DNA from: Pimelobacter sp.
GTDB taxonomy: Bacteria; Actinomycetota; Actinomycetes; Propionibacteriales; Nocardioidaceae
DNA: 59,777 nucleotides
Direction of reading: 5' to 3'
Assembly: GCA_002698575.1 (NCBI GenBank)
Contig: NZZG01000105.1
Coordinates: 1-59,777, forward strand
In this document: one piece after another, positions 42,751 to 50,807 of the stretch
How positions within the stretch are numbered: position 1 is the stretch's first letter
Layout: each line of letters begins with the position of its first letter
Notes under the pieces: model-generated
Told to the model about the DNA's origin: nothing
What the model saw: the letters and a program-made list of their open reading frames with translations, nothing else
Database searches by the model: none
Program-made: the position numbers and the translations under genes

Positions 42751-43719
42751 GCTATCGTCAATGCCTCGCCAGCGCTTTCACCGGGCCTCGGGTGGGGACT
42801 GCTGGGCGTCCTCGCCTTCTCGCTGACCGTCCCGCTCACCCGGATCGCGGTGGACGGGATGTCGCCGCTCTTCATCGGTGTCGGACGAGCCGTGGTCGCC
42901 GCGGCCCTCGCCGCGACGGTGCTGGCGCTGACCCGCCAACGCCTGCCGCGCGGCCCGGAGTGGCGACGACTGGTCGTGGTGGCCGCAGGCGTGGTCCTCG
43001 GCTTCCCGCTGCTGACCTCCTACGCCCTGCAGAGCGTGCCCGCCGGCCACGGCGCGGTCGTGATCGGTCTGCTTCCCGCGGCCACCGCCGTGGTGGCGGT
43101 GCTGCGCGGCGGGGAGCGACCCAGCGCCCGGTTCTGGCGCTTCGCAGGGCTCGGCGTGCTGGCCACCGTCGGCTTCGTGACGGCACAGGGCGGCGGTCTC
43201 GGCGGTGTCGGCTGGGCCGACCTGCTGCTGCTCGGTGCGGTGGTGGCGGCCGCGGTCGGGTACGCGGAGGGCGGACTGCTCGCCCGCAGCCTCGGTGCCT
43301 GGCAGACGGTGTCCTGGGCACTCGTCGTGGCTGTGCCCGTCACCGCCGTCCTGACCGTGGTCGCGGTCGGCCAGCAGCCGCCGACCGCGACCACGGGGCA
43401 GTGGGTCGCCTTCGCCTACCTCGCCGCCGTCAGCATGTTCCTCGGGTTCGTCGCGTGGTACCGCGGGCTGGCGATCGGGCCGATCGCCACGGTGAGCCAG
43501 GTCCAGCTCGTCCAGCCGGTGCTGAGCATCGGGTGGGCGACGCTCCTGCTGGGTGAGCACCTCACGGTGCTCACGGCGCTCGGAGCGCTGGCCGTCGTCG
43601 CCTGCGCGGCGGGCGCCGTACGGGCTAGATCCCCGCGGCCTTCTCCAGTGCCTTCACCTCGTCGTCGAGATGCGTCAGCAGTCGTTGCAGGTGCGGGACC
43701 GTGCGCCGACAGCCGGTGA
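42733..43719 (+). CDS. EamA/DMT-family exporter
   Basis: A protein of 328 aa with ten hydrophobic segments in two EamA repeats (GLLGVLAFSLTVPLTR and LLLGAVVAAAVGYAEGG). These permeases export amino acids or metabolites. It is divergent from the MocR regulator that probably controls it. After the last helix the frame runs on for about 30 basic, Ser/Pro-rich residues antisense to the 3' end of the WS/DGAT gene (95-bp overlap), suggesting its original stop has been lost. Confidence 0.85.
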   Translation: MTGNSSAIVNASPALSPGLGWGLLGVLAFSLTVPLTRIAVDGMSPLFIGVGRAVVAAALAATVLALTRQRLPRGPEWRRLVVVAAGVVLGFPLLTSYALQSVPAGHGAVVIGLLPAATAVVAVLRGGERPSARFWRFAGLGVLATVGFVTAQGGGLGGVGWADLLLLGAVVAAAVGYAEGGLLARSLGAWQTVSWALVVAVPVTAVLTVVAVGQQPPTATTGQWVAFAYLAAVSMFLGFVAWYRGLAIGPIATVSQVQLVQPVLSIGWATLLLGEHLTVLTALGALAVVACAAGAVRARSPRPSPVPSPRRRDASAVVAGAGPCADSR

Positions 43720-45031
43720 GCCCGAAGCCCATCTTGCCGTCGTAGGAGATGCAGGTGATGTTGAGGGCCATCCCGTTGATCGGGATCGACAGCGGGTAGT
43801 GCCCGACAAGCTCGGCGCCGTTCCAGTACTGCGTCGAGCGAGGGCCGGGCACGTTGCTGATGATCAGGTTGTACGGCGGGCGCACCAGGCCGGACATCTT
43901 GAAGATGGGCGTCAGGATGGCCGGCGCCTGCCCGATCGCGCTCATCGCCAGGATCTGGGTCGGGGTCATCGACGACAAGGCCTCCTTGCCGTCCTTCATC
44001 GAGCGGTGGATCGCGCTCAACCGGCGCGCCGGGTCGTGCCGGTCGGTGGCGAGCTGGACCATCACCGCCCCCACCGCGTTGCCGCCCTCGGCGGAGGCGA
44101 TGTGGGACTGCTTGGCGTTCAGGCCGACCGGGACCATGGCGATCAGCGGCGCCTCGGGCAGCGCGTCCAGCTCCAGCAGGTAGCTGCGCACGGCACCCGC
44201 GCACATGGCCAGGACGACGTCGTTGATGGTGGTGCCGGTGGCCCTGCCGATGCCGCGCAGCCGCTCGATGGGCCAGTCCTGGGCGGCGAAGCGGCGCGAG
44301 CCGGTGATGGGCTGGTTGAAGATCGTCTGGGGCGCGTGCAGCGAGATCGCCGACGTCTCGTTCTTGAGGCCCTTGGAGATCGTCTTGACCAGCGCCCCGG
44401 GCATCCCGGCCGCCTCGGCGGTCAGGCCGAGCGCGCCGCGCAGGGCGCTCATCGGGACGTCGGCCAGGCTGGTCTCCGCAGGTGCCGGCTTGCGCGCGGT
44501 CGGCGTGCGGGGAGCCCACGGCGCCGGCATGTCGCGCTGGTCGGGGTCGGTGCTCAGCGTGCTCGCCATCAACCGCATCGCCGAGACGCCGTCGACCAGG
44601 GCGTGGTGGACCTTGGTGTACATCGCGACCCGGCCGTCGCGCAGTCCCTCGATGACGTGGGACTCCCACAGGGGGCGCTCCCAGGCCAGGCGCGTGCTGT
44701 GCAGCCGCGAGCAGAGCTCGAGCAGCTCGCGGACGCGACCCGGCTTGGGCAGGGCGCTGTGCCGCAGGTGGTGCTCGATGTCGAACTGCTCGTCGGGTCG
44801 CCACACCAGCTGGGCGCCGGTGCGCACCGACCGGTGCGGGTGCTTGAGGAAGAGGGGCGCGATCTCAGGCTCGTCGCGCATCGACTCGAACATGTCACGG
44901 GTGTAGCTGCGGCCGGCGCCTTCCGGCTTCTTGAACAGCTGCAGTCCGCCGACGTGCATCGGCATGTTGCGGTTCTCGGCGAGCAGGAAGGCGGCGGAGG
45001 TCGGGTCGAGCGGAGTCGGCAAGGGAGTCAC
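43625..45031 (-). CDS. Wax ester synthase / diacylglycerol acyltransferase (WS/DGAT)
   Basis: A protein of 468 aa. TKVHHALVDGVSAMRL contains the catalytic HHxxxDG motif. The start LDPTSAAFLLAENRNMPMHVGGLQLF and the C-terminal PYNLIISNVPGP and LNITCISYDGKMGFGL are family landmarks. It condenses acyl-CoA with an alcohol or diacylglycerol to store wax esters or triacylglycerol at the inner membrane face. GTG 45031 is chosen because the conserved N-terminus starts there and GGAACG lies upstream. Confidence 0.92.
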   Translation of the reverse strand: MTPLPTPLDPTSAAFLLAENRNMPMHVGGLQLFKKPEGAGRSYTRDMFESMRDEPEIAPLFLKHPHRSVRTGAQLVWRPDEQFDIEHHLRHSALPKPGRVRELLELCSRLHSTRLAWERPLWESHVIEGLRDGRVAMYTKVHHALVDGVSAMRLMASTLSTDPDQRDMPAPWAPRTPTARKPAPAETSLADVPMSALRGALGLTAEAAGMPGALVKTISKGLKNETSAISLHAPQTIFNQPITGSRRFAAQDWPIERLRGIGRATGTTINDVVLAMCAGAVRSYLLELDALPEAPLIAMVPVGLNAKQSHIASAEGGNAVGAVMVQLATDRHDPARRLSAIHRSMKDGKEALSSMTPTQILAMSAIGQAPAILTPIFKMSGLVRPPYNLIISNVPGPRSTQYWNGAELVGHYPLSIPINGMALNITCISYDGKMGFGLTGCRRTVPHLQRLLTHLDDEVKALEKAAGI

Positions 45032-45369
45032 CTTTCGTTCCGGTGATCCTCGCGTGCTGTGAGGACGACCACAAGCCGTCCGCGGGTGAGACGGGGTCGT
45101 CGCGTCGCCCAGGGTTCTCCCTTGCGTCACGACCCGGTGAGCGTCGGCCCGGGCTGCTCGCTCAGCGGCGGTCGGGGTGCACCAACGCCACGATCTCGGT
45201 CACGGTGGCCCGCTGATCGGTGGGTGATCGGCCCGCGGGTCGTCCACAGGCGGCGTCGAGGCGACCCCTGTCCCCAGGCCGCGGCGCTCGTGGTGGTGGC
45301 CCGGATCGGCGCTCCCTAGCCTCCGTCGTGCGCCGGACCCGCCGGCGCAGGACTGCTCGGGAGACCCTC

Positions 45370-45711
45370 ATGAAGCACCCCATCGCCCTCGTCGCCGCCT
45401 GCACCCTCACCGCCCTCGGGCTCGGTCCGGGGGTGTCGGCCCTCGCCGGCGCCGCCGAGGACCTACCCGCGACGGCCCGCGAGCGCGCCGTGATCGTGGA
45501 GGTCACCGGCGACGCCGCCAACGGCTTCGGCATCACCTACGCCGACGGCGACGCCCTCTTCCCGCCGACGGACTCCGAGGCGAGGGCGGAGTGCTCGGAG
45601 TACGACGCTAGGCTCGCCCGGGTGCGCTGTCGCGTCGGGGGGCGCACCTGGTACCGCGACCTCGGAGACCTGCAACGCTCGTTGGCGTACGCCGCCGAGC
45701 ACGGTCGGTGA
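45370..45711 (+). CDS. Small secreted protein of unknown function
   Basis: A protein of 113 aa with a signal peptide (HPIALVAACTLTALGLGPGVSALAGA). A ~80-residue domain with two Cys (ECSEYDARLARVRC) that may form a disulfide, and an aromatic C-terminal part (WYRDLGDLQRSLAYAAEH), follows. No family recognised. ATG 45370 follows GGAGACC. Monocistronic. Confidence 0.65.
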   Translation: MKHPIALVAACTLTALGLGPGVSALAGAAEDLPATARERAVIVEVTGDAANGFGITYADGDALFPPTDSEARAECSEYDARLARVRCRVGGRTWYRDLGDLQRSLAYAAEHGR

Positions 45712-45967
45712 TGGGGACGCGAGCGATCCGGCCGGCCGCGGTCGAAGGTCCGGAGGCGGGCCTCGCGGATGGTGATCGCCTGCACGGTGCCGGTGTAGCC
45801 AGCGCCGACTGACCGCCTTCGCCGCCGCCCAGCCGACCGCGACGAGGACGATCGCGACCCCCACGCGTGGCAGCGCGCAGCAGGGCGTCGAGCATGTCAC
45901 CGGCCGAGTCGGAGATCTCGTCGGTCACGCTCGCGGTGAGCGTCTGGACACTGGTGGTGCTGAGCAT
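45712..45967 (-). pseudogene. MscS-type mechanosensitive channel, N-terminal remnant
   Basis: From ATG 45967 (minus strand) one frame gives SVTDEISDSAGDMLDALLRA. A second frame continues LPRVGVAIVLVAVGWAAAKAV, a membrane helix, and a third gives GYTGTVQAITIREARLRTFD, the beta-domain pattern of MscS channels. Two shifts are needed and everything after the beta-domain start is lost, so this is a dead fragment next to dinB. Confidence 0.6.
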
Positions 45968-45983
45968 GGTCCCCGGCCCTTCC

Positions 45984-45998
45984 CGAGCCGAAGGCTCG
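45984..45998. repeat. Short hairpin CGAGCC-GAA-GGCTCG
   Basis: A perfect 6-bp inverted repeat with a 3-nt loop between the MscS remnant and dinB. It resembles dispersed intergenic hairpins common in actinobacterial genomes; a terminator role is possible. Confidence 0.5.
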
Positions 45999-46032
45999 AC
46001 AGGTCGAGGCCTCCGAGTGCGATCCTGGTGCG

Positions 46033-47127
46033 GTGAGCGGATGGGTCTTCCACGTCGACCTCGACGAGTTCCTCGCCGCGGTGGAGGTGCGACGTCGTCC
46101 CGACCTCGCAGGACGCCCCGTCGTGGTCGGCGGGCGAGGGGACCCGACCGAGCGGGGCGTCGTCGCGACCGCCTCCTACGCGGCGCGGGACTTCGGGGTC
46201 GGCTCGGGGATGCCGTTGCGGGTGGCCGTGCGCAAGTGCCCCGGAGCGGTCTTCCTGCCGGTCGACAAGCCCGCCTACGACGAGGCGTCCGCCGAGGTGA
46301 TGGCGGTGCTGCGGGCACTGCGCTGGGACGGCGACCCGGTCGACGTGCAGGTGCTCGGCTGGGACGAGGCCTTCGTCGGCCTCGCACCCGGCGCCGACAC
46401 CGACGCCGACACCGGGGCCCACGCCGACGGCCGCGATCCGCAGGTCTTCGCCGACCGGATCCGCGCCGAGGTACTCGCCGCCACCGGGTTGCACTGCTCG
46501 GTCGGCATCGGCGACAACACGCTGCAGGCCAAGATCGCCACCGACTTCGGCAAGCCCCGGGGCACCCATCGGATCGGCGACGACTCGTGGGTCGCGCAGA
46601 TGGGACACCGCTCGCCCCGCGCGCTGTGGGGGATCGGGGCCAAGACCGAGCGGCGGCTCGCCGAGGTGGGCGTCACGACCGTGAGCGGTCTCGCCGGTGC
46701 CGACCCGGAGGTCCTCGATGCGGTCTTCGGTCCGTCGACCGGGCCGTGGCTGCGCAGCCTGGGCCGGGGTCGGGGAGCGACCCGTGTCGACCCCACGCCG
46801 TGGGTGGCTCGAGCACACGGTCGGGAGGAGACCTTCCAGGAGGACCTGGACGACGACGCCGAGATCGCCGAGGCCGTACGCCGCCTCGCCCGCCGCGCTG
46901 CGGCCGACATCGCCGCGGACGGCCGACCGGCCACACGCGTGGTCATCAAGGTCCGCAACCGGTCGTTCGCCACCATCACCCGCAGCCGCACGCTCCCCGC
47001 GCCCTCGGGCGAGCCCGAGGTCCTGGCCGAGGTCGCCGTCGGGCTGCTGGCCCGCGTCGAGCGGGACCGACCGGTCCGACTGCTGGGGGTGCGCCTGGAG
47101 ATGGCGGCGCCGGAGGGCGGCTACTGA
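46033..47127 (+). CDS. dinB: DinB2-like Y-family DNA polymerase
   Basis: A protein of 364 aa. FHVDLDEFLAAVE supplies two metal-binding Asp (9 and 11) and places Leu14 at the steric-gate position, where DNA polymerase IV usually has Phe or Tyr. VLGWDEAFVG contains the other catalytic acids. The rest of the palm, thumb (IGAKTERRLAEVGVTTVSGL) and little finger is present, but it ends at GVRLEMAAPEGGY without a beta-clamp-binding QxxLF tail. Both traits match mycobacterial DinB2, which readily incorporates ribonucleotides. Start GTG 46033. Confidence 0.88.
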   Translation: MSGWVFHVDLDEFLAAVEVRRRPDLAGRPVVVGGRGDPTERGVVATASYAARDFGVGSGMPLRVAVRKCPGAVFLPVDKPAYDEASAEVMAVLRALRWDGDPVDVQVLGWDEAFVGLAPGADTDADTGAHADGRDPQVFADRIRAEVLAATGLHCSVGIGDNTLQAKIATDFGKPRGTHRIGDDSWVAQMGHRSPRALWGIGAKTERRLAEVGVTTVSGLAGADPEVLDAVFGPSTGPWLRSLGRGRGATRVDPTPWVARAHGREETFQEDLDDDAEIAEAVRRLARRAAADIAADGRPATRVVIKVRNRSFATITRSRTLPAPSGEPEVLAEVAVGLLARVERDRPVRLLGVRLEMAAPEGGY

Positions 47128-47149
47128 GCCCCGGCCCGGGTCCCGCAGG

Positions 47150-48275
47150 TCACAGCGAGCTCCGCAGCTCCTGCACCACCGAGTCGACCACGGCCACGAG
47201 ATCGCCGCCCGTGGCCGCCGCCACCGCGCGTTGGCGCTGGTACGACGCGCCCCGCGCCACCAGGTCGGCGACCGAGGCGAGCTCGCTCAGGCAGCCCAGG
47301 CGCGCGGCGGTGGGCTCGAGACGGACCAGCAGGTCGGCGAGGTCGTCGGTCACCAGTCGCTCGGCGGAGTCGGCGTCGACGATCACGATCGCGTCCAGCC
47401 CGTAGCGGGCCGAGCGCCACTTGTTCTCCTGCACGTGCCACGGCGGCAGGACGACGGGCGACTCGCCGGCGGCCACACGCGTGTCCAGGTCGACCACGAG
47501 GCAGTGCGTCAGGGCGACGAGCGCGGCGAGGTCGGCCATCGTGGACACACCGTCGCAGACGCGGTTCTCCAGCGTCCCCAGCCCGGGGACCGGGCGCACG
47601 TCCCAGCGGATCTCGGACAGGTCGTCGATCACGCCGGTCGTGAGCTGGTCCGAGGCGAAGCGCTCGAACTCCGCCCAGGTCTCGAACGCGAAGGGCAGCC
47701 CCGCGGTCGGCAGCTGCTGGAACATCAAGGCCCGGTTGGAGGCGTAGCCGGTGTCGAGCCCGGACCAGATCGGGGAGGAGGCGGAGAGTGCCTGGAGGTG
47801 GGGGTAGTAGGTCAGCAGCCCGGCCAGGACGGGCAGGACGCGCGCCCGGTCGGCGAGCCCCACGTGCACGTGGACGCCCCAGATCAGCATCTGCCGACCC
47901 CACCACTGCGTGCGGTTGATCAGCTCCTCGTAGCGCGCCCTCGCTGAGCTGCTGGGCGCTCCAGGCCGCGAAGGGGTGGGTCCCGGCGCCGAAGAGGTCC
48001 AGGTCCAGCTCGTCACCCCCGCGTACGACGCCCTCGAGGGTGGCGCGCAGGTCGCCCATCGCCTCCGGCACGTCGCGGCAGATCCCGGTGACGATCTCCA
48101 CGGTGTTGCGCAGCAGCTCCTGGTGCAGGCGTTCCGGGTGCGGGAGCCGTGGCCGAGCCCGGGCGAAGAGGTGGCTCGCCTCGTTGCGCAGGTCCCGGGT
48201 GCGTCGATCCACCAGCGCCAGCTCCCACTCGACCCCGAGCGTGGGCTCGGACGAGGCATGGAAGTCGATTCGCAC
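47150..48275 (-). pseudogene. Glutamate-cysteine ligase, GCS2/YbdK family, frameshifted
   Basis: From GTG 48275 the first frame gives EPTLGVEWELALVDRRTRDL, RLHQELLRNTVEIVTGIC and FAAWSAQQLSEG. Then a second frame is needed from RYEELINRTQWWGRQMLIWG through WHVQENKWRSARYGLDA to the end at 47150. The shift lies in the GC run at 47932-47941, best explained by loss of GC in a GCGCGC run. All conserved parts of a COG2170 ATP-dependent carboxylate-amine ligase are otherwise present. It may be a recent mutation or a sequencing error. Confidence 0.8.
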
Positions 48276-48290
48276 GGTCGAATCGTGCCA

Positions 48291-49022
48291 CTACCGGCGT
48301 GCGAGTACGTCGGTGTGGCCGTGCCGCCGGCACCAGGAGGTGAGGTAGCCGGCGTGCACGCCGCACCAGCGGTGGACCGAGGCGGAGGTCAGTCGGAGGT
48401 CGTCGTCGTGCTCGCCGCGCGAGACGATGAGCGGACGCAGGTAGCCGACGACCTTCTCGGCGGTCGAGAGCGACACGCTGGCGGCCGCGGCCAGGCTCGC
48501 GGTGTCGCTGGCCCGACCCGCGGCGATCGCCCCGGCCAGCCGGCCGGCCGTGGCTCCGCGCTGACCGGACGAGAAGTACTCGTAGAGCGACTCGCCGCTG
48601 CGGCGCGGCAGGGCGGTCGTCCGTCCCGCTGCCGCCTCGCCCAGCACCCGGGCGATGTCGGCGAGCGGCTGCGACTTCAGCACCAGGGCCGCCACCTCGT
48701 CGCGGGCCGCCAGCTCGGCGACGTACTCGTCCTCGCCGCGGGTGTCGTGCAACGCGTAGACCAGGGGAGTGCCCCGGTCCCGCTCGCGGACCGCCGAGAG
48801 CACGTCGAGCCCGTCGAAGAGGGGAGCCCAGCTCCTGTCGTGGGAGACGAGGTCGGTGAGGATCGCGTCGAAGCGGAGCCGGGTGTGCAGGGCGGCGCGG
48901 ATCTCGACGGGGGTCGAGGCCGTGACGACGACCGCCGGCGCCAGGAGCTGCTCGAGATGGCCACTGACGACCGTGGCCAGGGGGCTGGCGACGAGCAGCC
49001 GCGTCGTCATGGCTGATGACAT
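48291..49022 (-). CDS. Response-regulator-like transcription factor with pseudo-receiver
   Basis: A protein of 243 aa. The N-terminal ~125 residues have a CheY-like fold, with RFDAILTDLVSHD at the acceptor position and the conserved Lys in VAALVLKSQPL. The usual acidic pair after strand 1 is absent (LLVASPLATVV), so phosphorylation is doubtful. The C-terminal part has a helix-turn-helix (SLAAAASVSLSTAEKVVGYLRPL). ATG 49010 is an alternative start. It is divergent from the XRE-type regulator, which may be its regulatory partner or target. Confidence 0.7.
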   Translation of the reverse strand: MSSAMTTRLLVASPLATVVSGHLEQLLAPAVVVTASTPVEIRAALHTRLRFDAILTDLVSHDRSWAPLFDGLDVLSAVRERDRGTPLVYALHDTRGEDEYVAELAARDEVAALVLKSQPLADIARVLGEAAAGRTTALPRRSGESLYEYFSSGQRGATAGRLAGAIAAGRASDTASLAAAASVSLSTAEKVVGYLRPLIVSRGEHDDDLRLTSASVHRWCGVHAGYLTSWCRRHGHTDVLARR

Positions 49023-49203
49023 GCAGGAGATACTCGCACGGGAATGTTTCGTGCAGGTTCCTGCGCGCCAGACCCATCAGCAGGTGGTCTGATTCTCGCT
49101 TCCGGTGGGAGCGAGCGGTGAACCGTGGCAGGAGGCGGGACGTGTGTGCCGCAATTTTCCGAGACGCCGCCGATGGCGCCCTGCTGCGCGGTTGGGTGGT
49201 GTC

Positions 49204-50727
49204 ATGACGGCACGGCCCCGCGGGTCCTCCCGCAGCATCGACGACGGCACGCCCCTCAACGGTGCTCGGATCGAGATCGGTCCGCGCATCGGCTGGGTCC
49301 TTCGCGTCTCGCGGCTGCTCCATCGGGAGTCCGCCGGCGTCGGTCTCCAGGTCATGGCCGCGAAGGTGGGGTCGAACGCGACCCGACTCCATCGGGTCGA
49401 GACCGGGGGCACCCGGGAGGGACGGCTGGTCGCGAGGTACGAGGAGGTCCTGGGCCTGGCTCCTGCCTCCCTGCAGGCGCCGATCGACGTCGTCTGCCGG
49501 ACCTTCCCGCAGGAGGCACCGACCGACCGGCACCCGGCGCCGGTGGTGGGCACGGTCCGCGAGCTCTCCCAGCTCACCGAGCAGCTGTCGTCGGTGGAGA
49601 CACAGCCCGCGCACCGCTGGTTCGCCTGGGCCCGCGCGATCTCGGTGGCCGGCGGCATCGGGATGCCCGAGCGCATCGCCCACGACCTCGTCACCCGGCT
49701 GGTCGGCGAGCTCGGGCGCTCCACCTCGCACGCCTACCCGATCCGCTACGAGGCGCTGGCCCTGCTGCGGTGCAGCCCCTACGGGCACCTCGTGCTGGAG
49801 GTCGCGCGCGAGCAGGTCGCCGACCCGCACATCCGGGTCCTCAACGACATGATGAGTGCGGTGGGGGAGCGCGTCAGCGAGGACGCCGTCGCGTGGTGCC
49901 TCGGGCTGCTCACGGATCCGCGCGAGCGGGTGGTCCACGGGGCCGCGCTGGCCCTGGAGAACATGGGCCAGGTGGCCGCGTCCTCGGAGGACTTCTGGGA
50001 GTCGGTCGTCGACCGGATCATCGCCGTGCACAACGGCACGGCGGAGGGCTCCCCCGGCTGGGAGTGGCACAGCCACCTGCTGCGGCTGGTGCCGGCGAGC
50101 GTCATGGGCGGCCGCCGACATCGCGTGAGCAAGGCACTGGCCCCCGCGCCGGCCATCACCCGCTGGGAGCGTGAGGAGACCAACGCGCACTGGACCGAGG
50201 TGAGCCGAGCAGCTGCGGCCATCGCGGGCGAGCTCGAGCTAGGCAGCCAGCCGATGCTGGCCAGGCTGATGTTCGACCTGGCGATCAGCCCCTACGAGTC
50301 CCGCGCGGTCACCTCCTACATGCTGCTGGGCTCGATCCCCGAGATCGCGGCCCGGGTCACCTCCTCGCTGGGGCAGCTGATCGAGACCCAGGCCGACCCC
50401 GCCCTGCGGGAGCGGATGCTGCGACGTCTTCCCGGGATGGCCCAGGGCTCCTTCCCCGGCCTGGCGAGCTCGTGGCTGGTCAACGGGGACGACGACGAGC
50501 TCGAGGCGGCGCTGTTCCTCGCCGGGGCCTCCCACACGTGGGTGCCGGCCGAGATCCTCGGCCGCGCCGTGTGCGGAGGGGGCCGGGTGGCCAACCGGGC
50601 GCTCTACGCGGCCGGGATGACGGCCCACCCGGTGATCGACCGGCTCCTGGCGGACCCGCGCATCTCGTCGGAGACAGCAGGGGCGCTGGACTGGTGGCGG
50701 CGCAACGGGTCACGCGTCGACGTGTGA
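49204..50727 (+). CDS. XRE-type helix-turn-helix regulator with long helical C-terminal region
   Basis: A protein of 507 aa. IGWVLRVSRLLHRESAGVG followed by QVMAAKVGSNATRLHRVETGG is a Cro/C1-type helix-turn-helix at about 25-85. The remaining ~400 residues are helical, with HEAT-like pairs (HAYPIRYEALALLRCSPYGH, RVVHGAALALENMGQVA, RAVTSYMLLGSIPEIAARV) that could form a solenoid for partner binding. ATG 49204 is the family-like start. I know of similar actinobacterial proteins without assigned function. Confidence 0.72.
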   Translation: MTARPRGSSRSIDDGTPLNGARIEIGPRIGWVLRVSRLLHRESAGVGLQVMAAKVGSNATRLHRVETGGTREGRLVARYEEVLGLAPASLQAPIDVVCRTFPQEAPTDRHPAPVVGTVRELSQLTEQLSSVETQPAHRWFAWARAISVAGGIGMPERIAHDLVTRLVGELGRSTSHAYPIRYEALALLRCSPYGHLVLEVAREQVADPHIRVLNDMMSAVGERVSEDAVAWCLGLLTDPRERVVHGAALALENMGQVAASSEDFWESVVDRIIAVHNGTAEGSPGWEWHSHLLRLVPASVMGGRRHRVSKALAPAPAITRWEREETNAHWTEVSRAAAAIAGELELGSQPMLARLMFDLAISPYESRAVTSYMLLGSIPEIAARVTSSLGQLIETQADPALRERMLRRLPGMAQGSFPGLASSWLVNGDDDELEAALFLAGASHTWVPAEILGRAVCGGGRVANRALYAAGMTAHPVIDRLLADPRISSETAGALDWWRRNGSRVDV

Positions 50728-50807
50728 GGTCCCGTCCCGGCGGGGGGTGACGAGCATCGCGTCGTCGCAGGTTGGGTGCGGCACCGCGAGTGCGCCACCA
50801 TCGCGTG

